Assembly (NCBI RefSeq): GCF_000576595.1
Contig: NZ_AWSA01000028.1
Location: 1 to 57,475, forward strand
Direction: 5' to 3'
Length of the DNA stretch: 57,475 nucleotides
Origin: Intrasporangium oryzae NRRL B-24470
Lineage (GTDB): Bacteria > Actinomycetota > Actinomycetes > Actinomycetales > Dermatophilaceae
Shown: one piece after another, positions 7,839 through 16,845 of the stretch
Position numbering within the stretch: the first letter of the stretch is position 1
How the letters are laid out: every line of letters starts with the position of its first letter
Made by a program: the position numbers and the translations under genes
The notes under the pieces: generated by a model
The model's input: only the letters and a program-made list of their open reading frames with translations
What the model was told of the DNA's origin: nothing
The model's database searches: none

Positions 7839-9920
7839 ATGACGATCCGCGGGCGCAGCATCGCGATGACTCTCACGTGCGTCGCACTGCTCGCGATCCC
7901 ACCCGTTGTCGGAGCACGTGCGGGCCATCTCGCCGAAGGCGCCCGCGGCCTACCGCAGACCGCGGCATTCCTCGCCGCAGGCGCCCTCGCACTGCTGTCG
8001 CAGCCGCGACACCGCGGTGCTCGCCGCCTCTTCGGGACCGGCGTCGTCATGGCGGTCGGATACGTGGTGGGCTCCGCCTATTCCGCCCACCGCCTCGACG
8101 GCGGCGCCCCCGCCTGGCAGCCGGTCATCGTGCTCCAGGCCCTCGAGATCGGCCAGGCGCTCACCCTCCTCGGCCTGCTGGCCGTGTTCCCCGACGGGCA
8201 CTACCGCTCGGATGCCGACCGGACGGCCGTCCGGGCTCTCGCGGCCGTGGCGGCCGCCGTCGTCCTGGCCGCGCGCTTCGGCGCGACGCGCCCGACCTAT
8301 CCCGGCTCCTTCATCTGGGGCGACCGTGTCAGCGCCGTCAACCCGACTGTCCAACCCGGTCTCGCCTGGCTCGGTCCGGTCGCCGAGATCGCCTACCAGG
8401 CCAGCTTCCCCGTGTGCCTTCTCGCGGGTCTCCTGCTGCTTGTCCTGCGCTTTCGAGGGTCCGAGCCGGCGCAGCGACGCCAGATCCGCTGGCTCGCGTT
8501 CGGTGCCCTCGTGACTGTCGTGACGGGCGTGACCCTCGGCGCGCTCGGCCCCTGGGTCCAGACGCTGCCGACGTGGCTCGTCTACGTCCTCTATGCCCCA
8601 GCCGCCCTCGCGCTGCCCATGTGCCTTGGCCTCGGCATGGTGCGCGACAACGTCCTCGACATCGATGCCGCCATCCGACGGTCGATGGCGTATGCCGTCC
8701 TGTGGGTTCTCGTCGGCGCCCTCTGCGTCGGCGCGGCGCTGGGACTCGGGGTGCTCGCGGGCACCACGTTGCCGCTGCCTGCCGCGATCGGGCTGACCGT
8801 GGCGGCGAGTCTCCTGCTCGCCCCCTTGCGCGGTCGCCTCGAGCGCCTGGCGGATCGGGTCGTGCACGGCCGGCGGCTCTCGGGCTACGAGCTCATCACG
8901 CGGCTCGGCGACCGTCTCGAGGCGGCTCCGACCCCTGACCAGGTTGCGCCCGAGGTCGCGGGCGACGTCCGCGTGGGCATCGAGGCCTCGTGGGTGCGCG
9001 TCGTCGTCGACCCGGATGCCGACCGGGATGTCGATCCCGATGCCGGATCGCACCTGGGCGGCCAGGTGGTCGGGGCGGCAGGCCCAGTACCGGAGGCGGC
9101 GGCGCCCGCCCTGCGGGTCCCGCTGGTCCGTGGCGGAGCCACGATCGGGGCCATCGAGTGCGGGCCGAAGATCGAGGGGCGCTACTCGACGAGCGACGTC
9201 CAGCTGCTCACCTCGCTGGGCCAGCAGGCCGCGCTCGCGATCCACAACGGGTGGCTGGCCGGCCAGCTCCAGGCCCGTGTCGACGAGCTCGCAGCCTCGC
9301 GGGCCCGGCTCGTCGCGGCCGAGGAGGCGGGGCGGCGCCGGCTCGAGCGTGATCTCCACGACGGCGTGCAGCAGGATCTCGTCGCCCTGCTCGCCCGGGT
9401 CGGTCTGGTGCGCAACCAGATCCGTCGGGACAGCGCTCTGGCGGAGGCAAGCCTCCTCGAGGTGGCACGAGACGGTCAGAGAGCCCTCCTCGCGGTCCAG
9501 GAGGTGTCCCGCGGCCTCCATCCCCCGCTCCTCAGCGATCGAGGCCTGGTCGAGGCGGTCCGCGAGCGCGCCTCCCGGATGCCGATCCCGGTCGACGTGC
9601 GAAGCGGGCTCAACGGGAGTGGGCGTCTTCAGCGCGACGTCGAGCACGCAGCATACTTCGCCATCGCCGAGGCCATGACCAACGTGGTCAAGCACTCCGG
9701 TGCCTCGAGCGCTGTGGTCAACATCGAGCGAAGCGATGCAGCCCTCCGCATCGACATCACAGACGACGGCCACGGGTTCGACACGGAGCGGGTCGGTCTG
9801 AGGGGACTGCTGGGCCTGACCGACCGCATCGAGGCCCTCGGTGGACGACTCACTGTGACCAGCGCGCCGGGTTCCGGTGCCTCCCTGTCCTTCACCATCC
9901 CGGAAGGGACGCCGTCGTGA
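7839..9920 (+). CDS. membrane-bound sensor histidine kinase (NarL-type partner)
   Basis: The product has 693 residues. The N-terminal half is a membrane region with several hydrophobic helices (for example AMTLTCVALLAIPPVVGA, LLAGLLLLVLRF and VLWVLVGALCVGAALGLGVL). It is followed by a GAF-like segment (about 360-490) and a HisKA_3 dimerisation box with the phospho-acceptor His in ERDLHDGVQQDLVALLARVG. A HATPase_c domain carries DDGHGFD and GLRGLLGLTDRIEALGG. The architecture is that of LuxR/NarL-coupled kinases. The ATG at 7839 starts the first membrane helix; the frame is open upstream but not protein-like. It overlaps the response regulator start by 4 bp (GTGA), implying translational coupling. 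The signal is unknown. Confidence 0.85.
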   Translation: MTIRGRSIAMTLTCVALLAIPPVVGARAGHLAEGARGLPQTAAFLAAGALALLSQPRHRGARRLFGTGVVMAVGYVVGSAYSAHRLDGGAPAWQPVIVLQALEIGQALTLLGLLAVFPDGHYRSDADRTAVRALAAVAAAVVLAARFGATRPTYPGSFIWGDRVSAVNPTVQPGLAWLGPVAEIAYQASFPVCLLAGLLLLVLRFRGSEPAQRRQIRWLAFGALVTVVTGVTLGALGPWVQTLPTWLVYVLYAPAALALPMCLGLGMVRDNVLDIDAAIRRSMAYAVLWVLVGALCVGAALGLGVLAGTTLPLPAAIGLTVAASLLLAPLRGRLERLADRVVHGRRLSGYELITRLGDRLEAAPTPDQVAPEVAGDVRVGIEASWVRVVVDPDADRDVDPDAGSHLGGQVVGAAGPVPEAAAPALRVPLVRGGATIGAIECGPKIEGRYSTSDVQLLTSLGQQAALAIHNGWLAGQLQARVDELAASRARLVAAEEAGRRRLERDLHDGVQQDLVALLARVGLVRNQIRRDSALAEASLLEVARDGQRALLAVQEVSRGLHPPLLSDRGLVEAVRERASRMPIPVDVRSGLNGSGRLQRDVEHAAYFAIAEAMTNVVKHSGASSAVVNIERSDAALRIDITDDGHGFDTERVGLRGLLGLTDRIEALGGRLTVTSAPGSGASLSFTIPEGTPS

Positions 9921-10648
9921 CCGCTCCGTCTGCCTCTCAACGGTCCTCGACGGGACCGCTGAAGGGCGAGCCGCGCCGAGAGCCCCTTCGGGTCGTCATT
10001 GCCGAGGACAACTACCTTGTCCGCGAGGGCACTCGCCGGCTTCTCGAGGACTCCGGTGAGGTCGATGTGGTGGCCGCTGTCGACGACGCGACCGACCTGC
10101 TCGCTGCCGTCGCTGCCCTCCAGCCCGATGCGGTCATCACCGACATCCGCATGCCTCCGGGCCACGGGACCGAGGGCATCGATGCCGCTCGAACGATCCG
10201 CCGGGATCACCCGGGCATCGGTGTCATCGTCCTGTCCCAGCACTCCGATGCGGCATACGCCACGGAGCTCTTCAGGGACGGGACCGAGGGGCTCGGCTAC
10301 CTGCTCAAGATGAGCATCGCCGACCTCGACGAGCTGCTCGCGGCCATCCGCTCGGTCGTCGCCGGACGCTCGGTCGTCGACCCGGTCGTCGTCCAGCGGC
10401 TCGTCGACCAGCGGGTGCGTCAGGGCGCCTCGCCGCTCCAGACCCTCGCGCCTCGCGAGCGGGAGGTGCTCCGCGAGATGGCCGAGGGGCGGACCAACGC
10501 GGCCATCGGGGCGCGCCTGCACCTGTCGGAGTCGGCGATCGAGAAGAACGTCAACGCGATCTTCACCAAGCTCGGGCTCGGCGCCGAGCAGGGCGTGAGC
10601 CGTCGGGTCGCGGCGGTCCTGGCCTACCTGCGCGCGGACCCTGACTGA
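9917..10648 (+). CDS. NarL/FixJ-family response regulator
   Basis: The product has 243 residues. The receiver domain (about 25-145) has the acidic pair in VVIAEDNYLVREG, the phospho-acceptor Asp in DAVITDIRMPPG and the conserved Lys in LGYLLK. The C-terminal LuxR-type HTH (about 175-235) shows LAPREREVLREMAEGRTN and LSESAIEKNVNAIFTKLGL. It starts with GTG overlapping the kinase stop by 4 bp, so the two form a coupled two-component pair. Targets cannot be read from the sequence; the neighbouring SulP gene and the divergent membrane protein gene are the obvious candidates. Confidence 0.92.
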   Translation: MTAPSASQRSSTGPLKGEPRREPLRVVIAEDNYLVREGTRRLLEDSGEVDVVAAVDDATDLLAAVAALQPDAVITDIRMPPGHGTEGIDAARTIRRDHPGIGVIVLSQHSDAAYATELFRDGTEGLGYLLKMSIADLDELLAAIRSVVAGRSVVDPVVVQRLVDQRVRQGASPLQTLAPREREVLREMAEGRTNAAIGARLHLSESAIEKNVNAIFTKLGLGAEQGVSRRVAAVLAYLRADPD

Positions 10649-10803
10649 ACCCCGCTCACGAGGGGCGGCCGACACCGGCCTGAGGCATTCTTCGTTGTGG
10701 TCAGGCCGGATCCACTAGCGTCACAACCTACTCGGACACCGTGCCCACCGGGGCCCCGCCCCAGCGAACCGGGGCGCGGCCTACACCTCGAGATGGATGC
10801 GCC

Positions 10804-12531
10804 ATGAAGAAGTCGCACCGGGCGAGCCTGGCTCTGGTCCCCCTTGTCGGCCAGCTCCGCTCCTACGACCGGTCGTGGCTCAGGGGCGACCTCGTCGCCG
10901 GGGTCACCGTCGCCGCGCTCATCGTCCCCAAGAACCTCGGGTATGCCGGAATCGCCGGGATCCCCCTGCAGAACGGCCTTTATGCCGCGGCGGCCGGCGC
11001 GATCCTCTATGCCGTCTTCGGTACGTGCCGGCAGATCTCGATGGGGCCGAGCTCGGGCCTCGCGGCTGTCGCGGCGAGCGCGGTGCTCACGGCAGGCATC
11101 ACCGACGAGCAGCAGGTCGCCTCGTTCGTCGCGGGGATCACGCTGGCCTCGGGCCTGCTCTTCCTGCTCCTGGCACTGCTCAGGATGGGCTGGATCGCCC
11201 AGTTCCTCTCGCGGGCCGTGGTCACCGGCTTCCTCTTCGGTGCGGCCGTCGACGTGGTCATCGGAGAGCTCCCCAAGCTGACGGGGACCGACGTCTCCGG
11301 CTCCAACCCGATCCAGGAGCTGTGGTCGTGGCTCGGCACCCTGGGCCAGGCGCACGGCGCGACCGTGGTGGTGGCCGCCGTCTCCCTGGCCGTGGTCTTC
11401 GGCCTGAGGGTCGTGGCGCCCGCGGTCCCCGGGGCGCTCGTCCTCGTCGTCGGCGGCCTGTTGGCGGACTGGTTGCTCGACCTCGGAGCCAAGGGAGTCG
11501 CCGTCGTGGGGGAGGTGCCCAGGGGGTTGCCTTCGCTCCAGGTTCCTGACGGCCAGCTCCTGCGGGACAACATCGGCACGACGGCGGTGGCGGCGGTGGC
11601 GTTGCTGCTCATCGGCTTCTCCCAGACCGCGGGGGACGCACGGTCCTTCGCGGCCAAGCATCGCTACCAGGTCGACATCAACCAGGAGTCGACGGCGCAG
11701 GCGCTCGCCAACACGGCTTCCGGGCTGTTCCAGGGCATGCCCGTCTCCACGAGCCTGTCGGCGAGCTCGCTCAACGACCACTCGGGGGCGAAGACCGGTC
11801 TGGCCTCGATCACCTCCGGCGTGACGGTCCTGCTCACGCTGCTGTTCCTCGCGCCGGTCTTCTCCAGCCTGCCGACTCCGGTGCTCGCCGCGCTCATCAT
11901 CGAGGCCGTCGTCATGGGCATGATGAACCTCCCCGAGATGCGACGGCTCGCCCGCGTGCAGAGGTTCGACTTCTGGATCGCGGTCGCGGCGATCCTCGGC
12001 ACGCTCGTCTTCGGGGTGCTCGCAGGCGTGATCATCGGGATCTGCCTGTCGCTCGTCTGGCTCGTCTGGGTCGTCACCCACCCGGCCATGCCCACCCTCG
12101 GGCGCCAGTCCGGAACTCAGGTCTTCCGCGAGGTCGACGAGCACCCCGGTGACGAGGTGGTGTCCGGGGTGGCCGTGATCCGGCTCGATGGCGGCCTCTT
12201 CTTCGCGACCGCGGATGCGCTCGATGACCGCCTGCGCGAACTCATCCACTCGACGCCTGACCTCACGGGGATCGTGCTCGACTGCGAGGGGATCAACTTC
12301 GTCGACTCGCAGGGTGTCGCGAAGATGGCGGAGCTCGCGACCCTCGCCGACGAGTCCGCCGTCCGCCTGCGACTGGCCCGGCTGAAGCCGGACGTCCGAG
12401 CGACCCTGGACAGGGACGGTGTCATCGAGCGGATCGGCCTGGACCGGGTCCACGGCAACGTCTACCGAGCCGTGGAGGCAGAACTCGCGGCGTCCGCGGG
12501 CGGCGCCGGTGGCCTGCCCACCGAGGTCTGA
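10804..12531 (+). CDS. SulP-family anion transporter with C-terminal STAS domain
   Basis: The product has 575 residues. The SulP membrane core (about 10-430) begins LVPLVGQLRSYDRSWLRGDL and contains the signature region LIVPKNLGYAGIAGIPLQNG and GPSSGLAAVAASAVLTAG. Ten or more hydrophobic helices follow. A STAS domain at about 450-560 contains VIRLDGGLFFATADAL and IVLDCEGINFVDSQG. The family moves sulfate, bicarbonate or dicarboxylates by proton or sodium symport; the substrate is not determinable here. The ATG at 10804 was chosen because it begins the conserved N-terminus; the frame is open to a GTG at 10741. It lies 155 bp after the response regulator and converges on the next gene. Confidence 0.9.
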   Translation: MKKSHRASLALVPLVGQLRSYDRSWLRGDLVAGVTVAALIVPKNLGYAGIAGIPLQNGLYAAAAGAILYAVFGTCRQISMGPSSGLAAVAASAVLTAGITDEQQVASFVAGITLASGLLFLLLALLRMGWIAQFLSRAVVTGFLFGAAVDVVIGELPKLTGTDVSGSNPIQELWSWLGTLGQAHGATVVVAAVSLAVVFGLRVVAPAVPGALVLVVGGLLADWLLDLGAKGVAVVGEVPRGLPSLQVPDGQLLRDNIGTTAVAAVALLLIGFSQTAGDARSFAAKHRYQVDINQESTAQALANTASGLFQGMPVSTSLSASSLNDHSGAKTGLASITSGVTVLLTLLFLAPVFSSLPTPVLAALIIEAVVMGMMNLPEMRRLARVQRFDFWIAVAAILGTLVFGVLAGVIIGICLSLVWLVWVVTHPAMPTLGRQSGTQVFREVDEHPGDEVVSGVAVIRLDGGLFFATADALDDRLRELIHSTPDLTGIVLDCEGINFVDSQGVAKMAELATLADESAVRLRLARLKPDVRATLDRDGVIERIGLDRVHGNVYRAVEAELAASAGGAGGLPTEV

Positions 12532-12563
12532 GCCCCTGGTCGCTCTCTCGCGGCCCCGGCTCG

Positions 12564-12881
12564 CTACTCCTCCTCGGCGGCGAGGATCGCGATGGCGTAG
12601 CCCAGGGCGTCCGAGATGTTGGCCGCTGCCTTCATCGTCCTCGCGGTGCCGATGATCGGCGCGATCGCGACGAGGATGCCCTGGACGGTGTCGATGGTCA
12701 CGCCCGACTCGACGGCGGGACCGACGTGGGCCAGGTAGGAGACGGGACGGGCGTCGACGGCGGCCAGGGCGGCGATGCGCACCATGAGCAGGCTGTCCGG
12801 CGGCAGGGTGGACCGCTCCAGGGAGGCGGCGGTCATGGCGCCGATGACGTCGAGGACTGGGGTTTCATCCTGGGTGGACAC
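12564..12881 (-). CDS. carboxymuconolactone decarboxylase-like protein
   Basis: The product has 105 residues starting at GTG behind GAGGGAG. The sequence (LMVRIAALAAVDARPVSYLA, then IDTVQGILVAIAPIIGTART) fits the AhpD/CMD-like all-alpha fold seen in many actinobacterial stand-alone proteins. The CxxC redox pair of AhpD-type members is absent, so peroxidase-reductase activity is not supported and the enzymatic role is unknown. It converges with the SulP gene, with a 32-bp gap. Confidence 0.75.
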   Translation of the reverse strand: MSTQDETPVLDVIGAMTAASLERSTLPPDSLLMVRIAALAAVDARPVSYLAHVGPAVESGVTIDTVQGILVAIAPIIGTARTMKAAANISDALGYAIAILAAEEE

Positions 12882-13162
12882 ATGGACTCCCTCGGTGGTG
12901 GGTGAGATGACGGGACGTCAGGCCGTCTCCGGCCAGGTCGCCGGTGACGCTGACCAGAGACCGCCCGACAGCCTCGAACCTAGGCACGGCGTGAAGCGGC
13001 TGCGTCATCCCGGGTGGATGAGCCAGCGGCGCAGCCGGGGCCGAACCGGCCAGCGGGTGCCCGAGAGGATCTCGCCGTTGCCCGCATTCACCCACTTTCG
13101 GCCACCGGCTGTGGCAGCGTGTGCCCGAGAGGTTTCATGACCTGGATCGGATCGAGGACGTC

Positions 13163-14893
13163 ATGACGGGTCAGGTGGCAGCCGGTCAACCGCTTCCCGA
13201 CGTCTCCGGCGCGCCGCCCGGGGAGGCGACGACGCCTCCCGTGCAAGCGTCACACTCACGGCGATTTCGCGGGCTTCTCCATGCCACCCTCCCCGGGTGC
13301 TGGGGGGCCGTCGTGTTCGCAGCCTTGTCGTTCACGCCGTCGCTGCTTCCGCGCGGAGGCGTCCTCCAAGGGATCGTGTGCGGCATCACCGCGGCCATCG
13401 GATACGGGCTCGGAGTGTTCGTCGCCTGGATCTGGCGCGCCTTCGCCGATCGCGAGGCGCGTGTGCCGCGACCCTCGTCCTGGCGTGTCTTCCTCATCGG
13501 CGCCAGCGTGCTCCTGATCGTCGCCTTCGGCCTGGGCCAGTACTGGCAGCACGAGATCCGGTCGCTGATGGGCGTCACCGAGTACAACCTCGCGCTGGTC
13601 ATCGCGTCGCCCTTCGTCGCCGCGTTCTTCTTCGGGCTGTTCCTGCTCATGGGGCGGGGCATTCGTCGCGTCTACAGATGGGTCGCGGAGCTGCTCAGTC
13701 GCCGGTTCGGGCGGCGCGCGGCCGCCGCGACCGGCTGGATCCTCGTGGCGGTCACCGTCTACCTCGTCGTCAGCGGCATCCTCCTCGACGGCCTGGTGAG
13801 CGCGATGGACGAGGCATTCTCGGTGCGCAACACCATCACCGAGGAGGGTGTGGTGCGACCCACGACCGGACTCCGTTCCGGCGGCCCGGGATCGCTCGTC
13901 GCCTGGGAGACGCTCGGCCGGGAGGGCCGCACGTTCGTCGGCTCTGGCCCCACGGCCCAGGACATCGAGACGATCGTGCACCATCCGGCGAAGGAACCGA
14001 TCCGCACGTATGCGGGTCTTGAGTCGGCCGACGACGCCGAACGCCGAGCGGCCCTGGCTGTCGACGATCTCGAGCGAGCCGGCGGCTTCCAGCGCGCCAA
14101 CCTGCTCGTGGTGACGACGACGGGCAGCGGCTGGGTCGACCCCGCGCTGGTCGCCCCCTTCGAGTACCTGAGCGGCGGCGACGCGGCCACCGTGGCGATC
14201 CAGTACTCCTACCTGCCGTCGTGGCTCTCCTTCCTCGTGGACCAGACGAAGGCTCGGGAGGCGGGGCGTGAGCTCTTCGACGCGGTCTACGACCGCTGGT
14301 CACACCTGCCACAGGACCAGCGGCCCAAGCTGTATGTCGCCGGCGAGAGCCTCGGAAGCTTCGGCGGCGAGACGGCCTTCAGCGGCGAGTACGACCTGCG
14401 CAACCGCACCGCAGGCACGGTGTTCGCGGGGCCACCGAACTTCAACACCCTCTTCCGCGAGTTCAGCGACCACCGGGACGCGGGCAGTCCAGAGACCCAG
14501 CCGGTGTACCGGAACGGCCGGACGGTGCGGTTCGCCTCGGACGCCAGCACCGCCATACCGCCTCCGGGCCAGCCCTGGGACGGCACGCGGGTCCTCTACC
14601 TGATGCACCCGTCCGACCCGATCGTCTGGTGGTCTCCGAACCTGCTCTTCACCGAGCCGGACTGGATCCATGAGGCCCCGGGCAGCGACGTGCTCGAGAG
14701 CATGGTGTGGATGCCCCTCGTGACCTTCTGGCAGGTCACGGCCGATCTCCCGTTCTCGACCGGGGTCCCGCCCGGCCATGGGCACAAGTACACGACGGAG
14801 TACGTCGATGCCTGGTACGCCGTGATGCGTCCCGTCGGGTTCCAGGCGGACGACCTCAGTGCGGTCAGGAAGGCCGTTGCGGCCTCGGGGTAA
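13163..14893 (+). CDS. membrane alpha/beta hydrolase (Abhydrolase_9 family)
   Basis: The product has 576 residues. The N-terminal membrane domain (about 50-215) has four or five helices, including GCWGAVVFAALSFTPSLLP, a typical opening of the Abhydrolase_9 N-terminal region. The C-terminal hydrolase domain carries the nucleophile elbow in YVAGESLGSFGGE (GxSxG), GPPNFNTLF and the late conserved WDGTRVLYLMHPSDPIVWW. This architecture is widespread in actinobacteria (M. tuberculosis Rv1069c-like); lipid or ester hydrolysis at the membrane is presumed. ATG 13163 is preceded by GAGG at 13154-13157; the frame extends to a GTG at 13121. The 281-bp gap before it shows no clear element. Confidence 0.85.
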   Translation: MTGQVAAGQPLPDVSGAPPGEATTPPVQASHSRRFRGLLHATLPGCWGAVVFAALSFTPSLLPRGGVLQGIVCGITAAIGYGLGVFVAWIWRAFADREARVPRPSSWRVFLIGASVLLIVAFGLGQYWQHEIRSLMGVTEYNLALVIASPFVAAFFFGLFLLMGRGIRRVYRWVAELLSRRFGRRAAAATGWILVAVTVYLVVSGILLDGLVSAMDEAFSVRNTITEEGVVRPTTGLRSGGPGSLVAWETLGREGRTFVGSGPTAQDIETIVHHPAKEPIRTYAGLESADDAERRAALAVDDLERAGGFQRANLLVVTTTGSGWVDPALVAPFEYLSGGDAATVAIQYSYLPSWLSFLVDQTKAREAGRELFDAVYDRWSHLPQDQRPKLYVAGESLGSFGGETAFSGEYDLRNRTAGTVFAGPPNFNTLFREFSDHRDAGSPETQPVYRNGRTVRFASDASTAIPPPGQPWDGTRVLYLMHPSDPIVWWSPNLLFTEPDWIHEAPGSDVLESMVWMPLVTFWQVTADLPFSTGVPPGHGHKYTTEYVDAWYAVMRPVGFQADDLSAVRKAVAASG

Positions 14894-14933
14894 GCCGTCG
14901 CGTCACTCCTTCGCCATGGGGCCCAGTCGCCGG

Positions 14934-15053
14934 CTACCCGTCCACGGACTTCAGCGACGCCGAGAAGGCGGGGATCGACATCGGGTCGGCGACCAGACCC
15001 AGGGAGGCCAGCCCGTCGTGATCCACGCCCGGCTGAGGGGGTACGTCGCGCAC
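14934..15053 (-). CDS. possible 39-residue ORF downstream of the Ser/Thr kinase
   Basis: GTG start, then a short frame reading MRDVPPQPGVDHDGLASLGL and ending SIPAFSASLKSVDG. Its third codon positions are almost all G or C, as in real genes here. It lies 24 bp beyond the kinase stop and is in frame with it: only the TAG separates the two. It may be a real small gene, a degraded 3' extension of the kinase, or the tail of a lost gene. It fills most of the gap 14894-15077. Confidence 0.25.
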   Translation of the reverse strand: MRDVPPQPGVDHDGLASLGLVADPMSIPAFSASLKSVDG

Positions 15054-15077
15054 GTGCCGTGGTAGGCGAACCGAGCC

Positions 15078-16700
15078 CTACCTCTGCGTGCTGCTGAGGA
15101 CCTTCGACCGGTCGATCTTGAGGACCCCGTCCTGCTCGACCATGCCGAAGGAGGTCCGCTCCACGAAGATGCGGCCGTCTGAGAAGTGGTATGTGACGGT
15201 CGCCGTCGCCGAGCCGGGCGGGGACCCTGCAGCGTCGGACACCCCGACACGGTCGATCGAGCCCCAGAAGGCGGCATACGTCTCGCGGTTCTTCGACGTG
15301 GTGCGCTGGTAGCGCTCCGTGAGGCGCGCCCACCCGGCGTCGAGGTTGTCTGGGAGCACGGCGTAGTAGTCCTCGACCGCTCGCGCCAGCTGGGCAGCCG
15401 TGGGGGCGCCGGCCCCGGAGGCGGGGGCCGACGTGGACGGGGACGATCGCGGGGGAGTCGAGGTGGAGGGGCGCGCCGTCGGGGCGCTCGAGCTCGGCCT
15501 CGGGGAGGGCGACGTGCTCGTGCCCGCGGAGGAGCTCCCCGCGGCGCGCGCGGGGGTGGGCGCATCGACCTGGAGCGAGCGCACGGCGAGGACGAGGACT
15601 GCGAGGGCGACGAGCAGGGCGAGCCCGACGAGTGCGTCTCGTCGCCGGTGGCGGTCGGGCGGCTCCGTGCCTGCCTCCCCCCGCCGTGGTCCCGCGGGCT
15701 CGAGGAGAGCGGCGGCGAGGGCCTCGTGAGGCGGGTGGGTCGCCCCTCGAGCGCCTTCCTCGGCCGCCCCTGTCGCCCCGACGGGCACCGTCGCCGTGGG
15801 GGCCGCGCGGCCCGCCGACGGCTCGGTGCCGGGCACGGGTGCCTCGGGCAGGACCAGCGTGGTGCCGAGCTCCTCGGCGGACCCCGCGGGCGCGCCCCGG
15901 AGCAGCCGGGCCACCTCGTCCATCGACGGCCGGTCGCCCGGTTCGGGGGCGAGCATGTGCAGCAGGAGAGGAGTGAGCGGTCCTCCCTCGGCGGGAGGCA
16001 TGATCGTGCCCGAGGCGACACGGTGGAGCAGGGCCATCGGGTTCTCGTGGGTGCCGAACGGCGGTGCCCCCTCGAGGGCGGCATAGAGGGTGGCCCCGAG
16101 CGAGAAGACGTCCGACGCGGGGGTCGAGTCGCCACCGCGTGCGACCTCCGGCGCGAGGTACGCGGGCGTGCCGGTGACCATGCCGGTCGAGGTCAACGAC
16201 ACGTCGCCGAGTGCGTGGGCGATGCCGAAGTCGCTGATCTTCGCTGTGCCGTCGGCCGCGATGAGGACGTTGCCCGGCTTGACGTCACGGTGCACGATGC
16301 CGACGTCGTGCGCGGCCGCGAGCGCCGACGCCACCTCGCTGCCGATGCGCGCCACGGTCACGGGTGGCAGCGTCCGGCGCTCGCGGAGGATCTCGTGCAG
16401 GCTGCGCGAGGGCACGTACTCCATGACGAGACACGGTTCGCCGTGGTTGGCGACGACGTCGAAGACCGCCACGGCGTTCGGGTGGTGCAGACGCGCCGTG
16501 ATCCGTGCCTCCCGCATGGCCCGCTGGCGCCAGACCTCGGACTCCGCCTCGTCGTACCCGGGCGCCAGGTGCAGCTGCTTGACGGCCACGTCCCTTCCGA
16601 GCCGCTCGTCCGTGGCCCGCCAGACGAACCCCATGCCTCCGGTGCCGATCCGCTCCAGCAGCCGGTAGCGCCCGTCGACGACGTCGTCGCGTCGGCTCAT
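15078..16700 (-). CDS. Pkn-type membrane Ser/Thr protein kinase
   Basis: The product has 540 residues. The kinase domain (about 10-270) has the P-loop IGTGGMGFVW, the Lys in DVAVKQL, the catalytic loop HRDVKPGN, DFG in KISDFGIAHA and an APE-like LAPEVA. A Pro/Ala-rich juxtamembrane part leads to one membrane helix (LVGLALLVALAVLVLAV), then a Ser/Thr/Pro-rich linker and a small extracellular domain with ARAVEDYYAVLPDNLDAGW. That layout is typical of actinobacterial sensor kinases, although no PASTA repeats are present. ATG 16700 directly precedes the conserved DGRYRLLERIG; upstream in-frame sequence is not protein-like. It is divergent from the ABC genes, with 145 bp between starts. The ligand is unknown. 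Confidence 0.9.
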   Translation of the reverse strand: MSRRDDVVDGRYRLLERIGTGGMGFVWRATDERLGRDVAVKQLHLAPGYDEAESEVWRQRAMREARITARLHHPNAVAVFDVVANHGEPCLVMEYVPSRSLHEILRERRTLPPVTVARIGSEVASALAAAHDVGIVHRDVKPGNVLIAADGTAKISDFGIAHALGDVSLTSTGMVTGTPAYLAPEVARGGDSTPASDVFSLGATLYAALEGAPPFGTHENPMALLHRVASGTIMPPAEGGPLTPLLLHMLAPEPGDRPSMDEVARLLRGAPAGSAEELGTTLVLPEAPVPGTEPSAGRAAPTATVPVGATGAAEEGARGATHPPHEALAAALLEPAGPRRGEAGTEPPDRHRRRDALVGLALLVALAVLVLAVRSLQVDAPTPARAAGSSSAGTSTSPSPRPSSSAPTARPSTSTPPRSSPSTSAPASGAGAPTAAQLARAVEDYYAVLPDNLDAGWARLTERYQRTTSKNRETYAAFWGSIDRVGVSDAAGSPPGSATATVTYHFSDGRIFVERTSFGMVEQDGVLKIDRSKVLSSTQR

Positions 16701-16845
16701 CGCTGGCGTCCTGCACGTGGGCGTCGGGGCGAGGTCATCGTGACAGCGAACCACATCGAGCCGCCCGGCTGGGGATCGCGGCCCGGACGACGGAACAGGT
16801 CCAAAGGCCCTGTCCAGGGTCACCACCACCGGCGAGCCTGAAGTC

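Noticed and set aside
10624-12453. 609-codon minus-strand frame opposite the SulP gene
   Set aside because: Composition (D, E, R, H rich) is that of an antisense shadow; the plus-strand frame has clear SulP and STAS motifs.
12882-13162. Regulatory RNA in the gap before the Abhydrolase_9 gene
   Set aside because: No convincing stem, promoter or conserved element was seen in the 281 bp.
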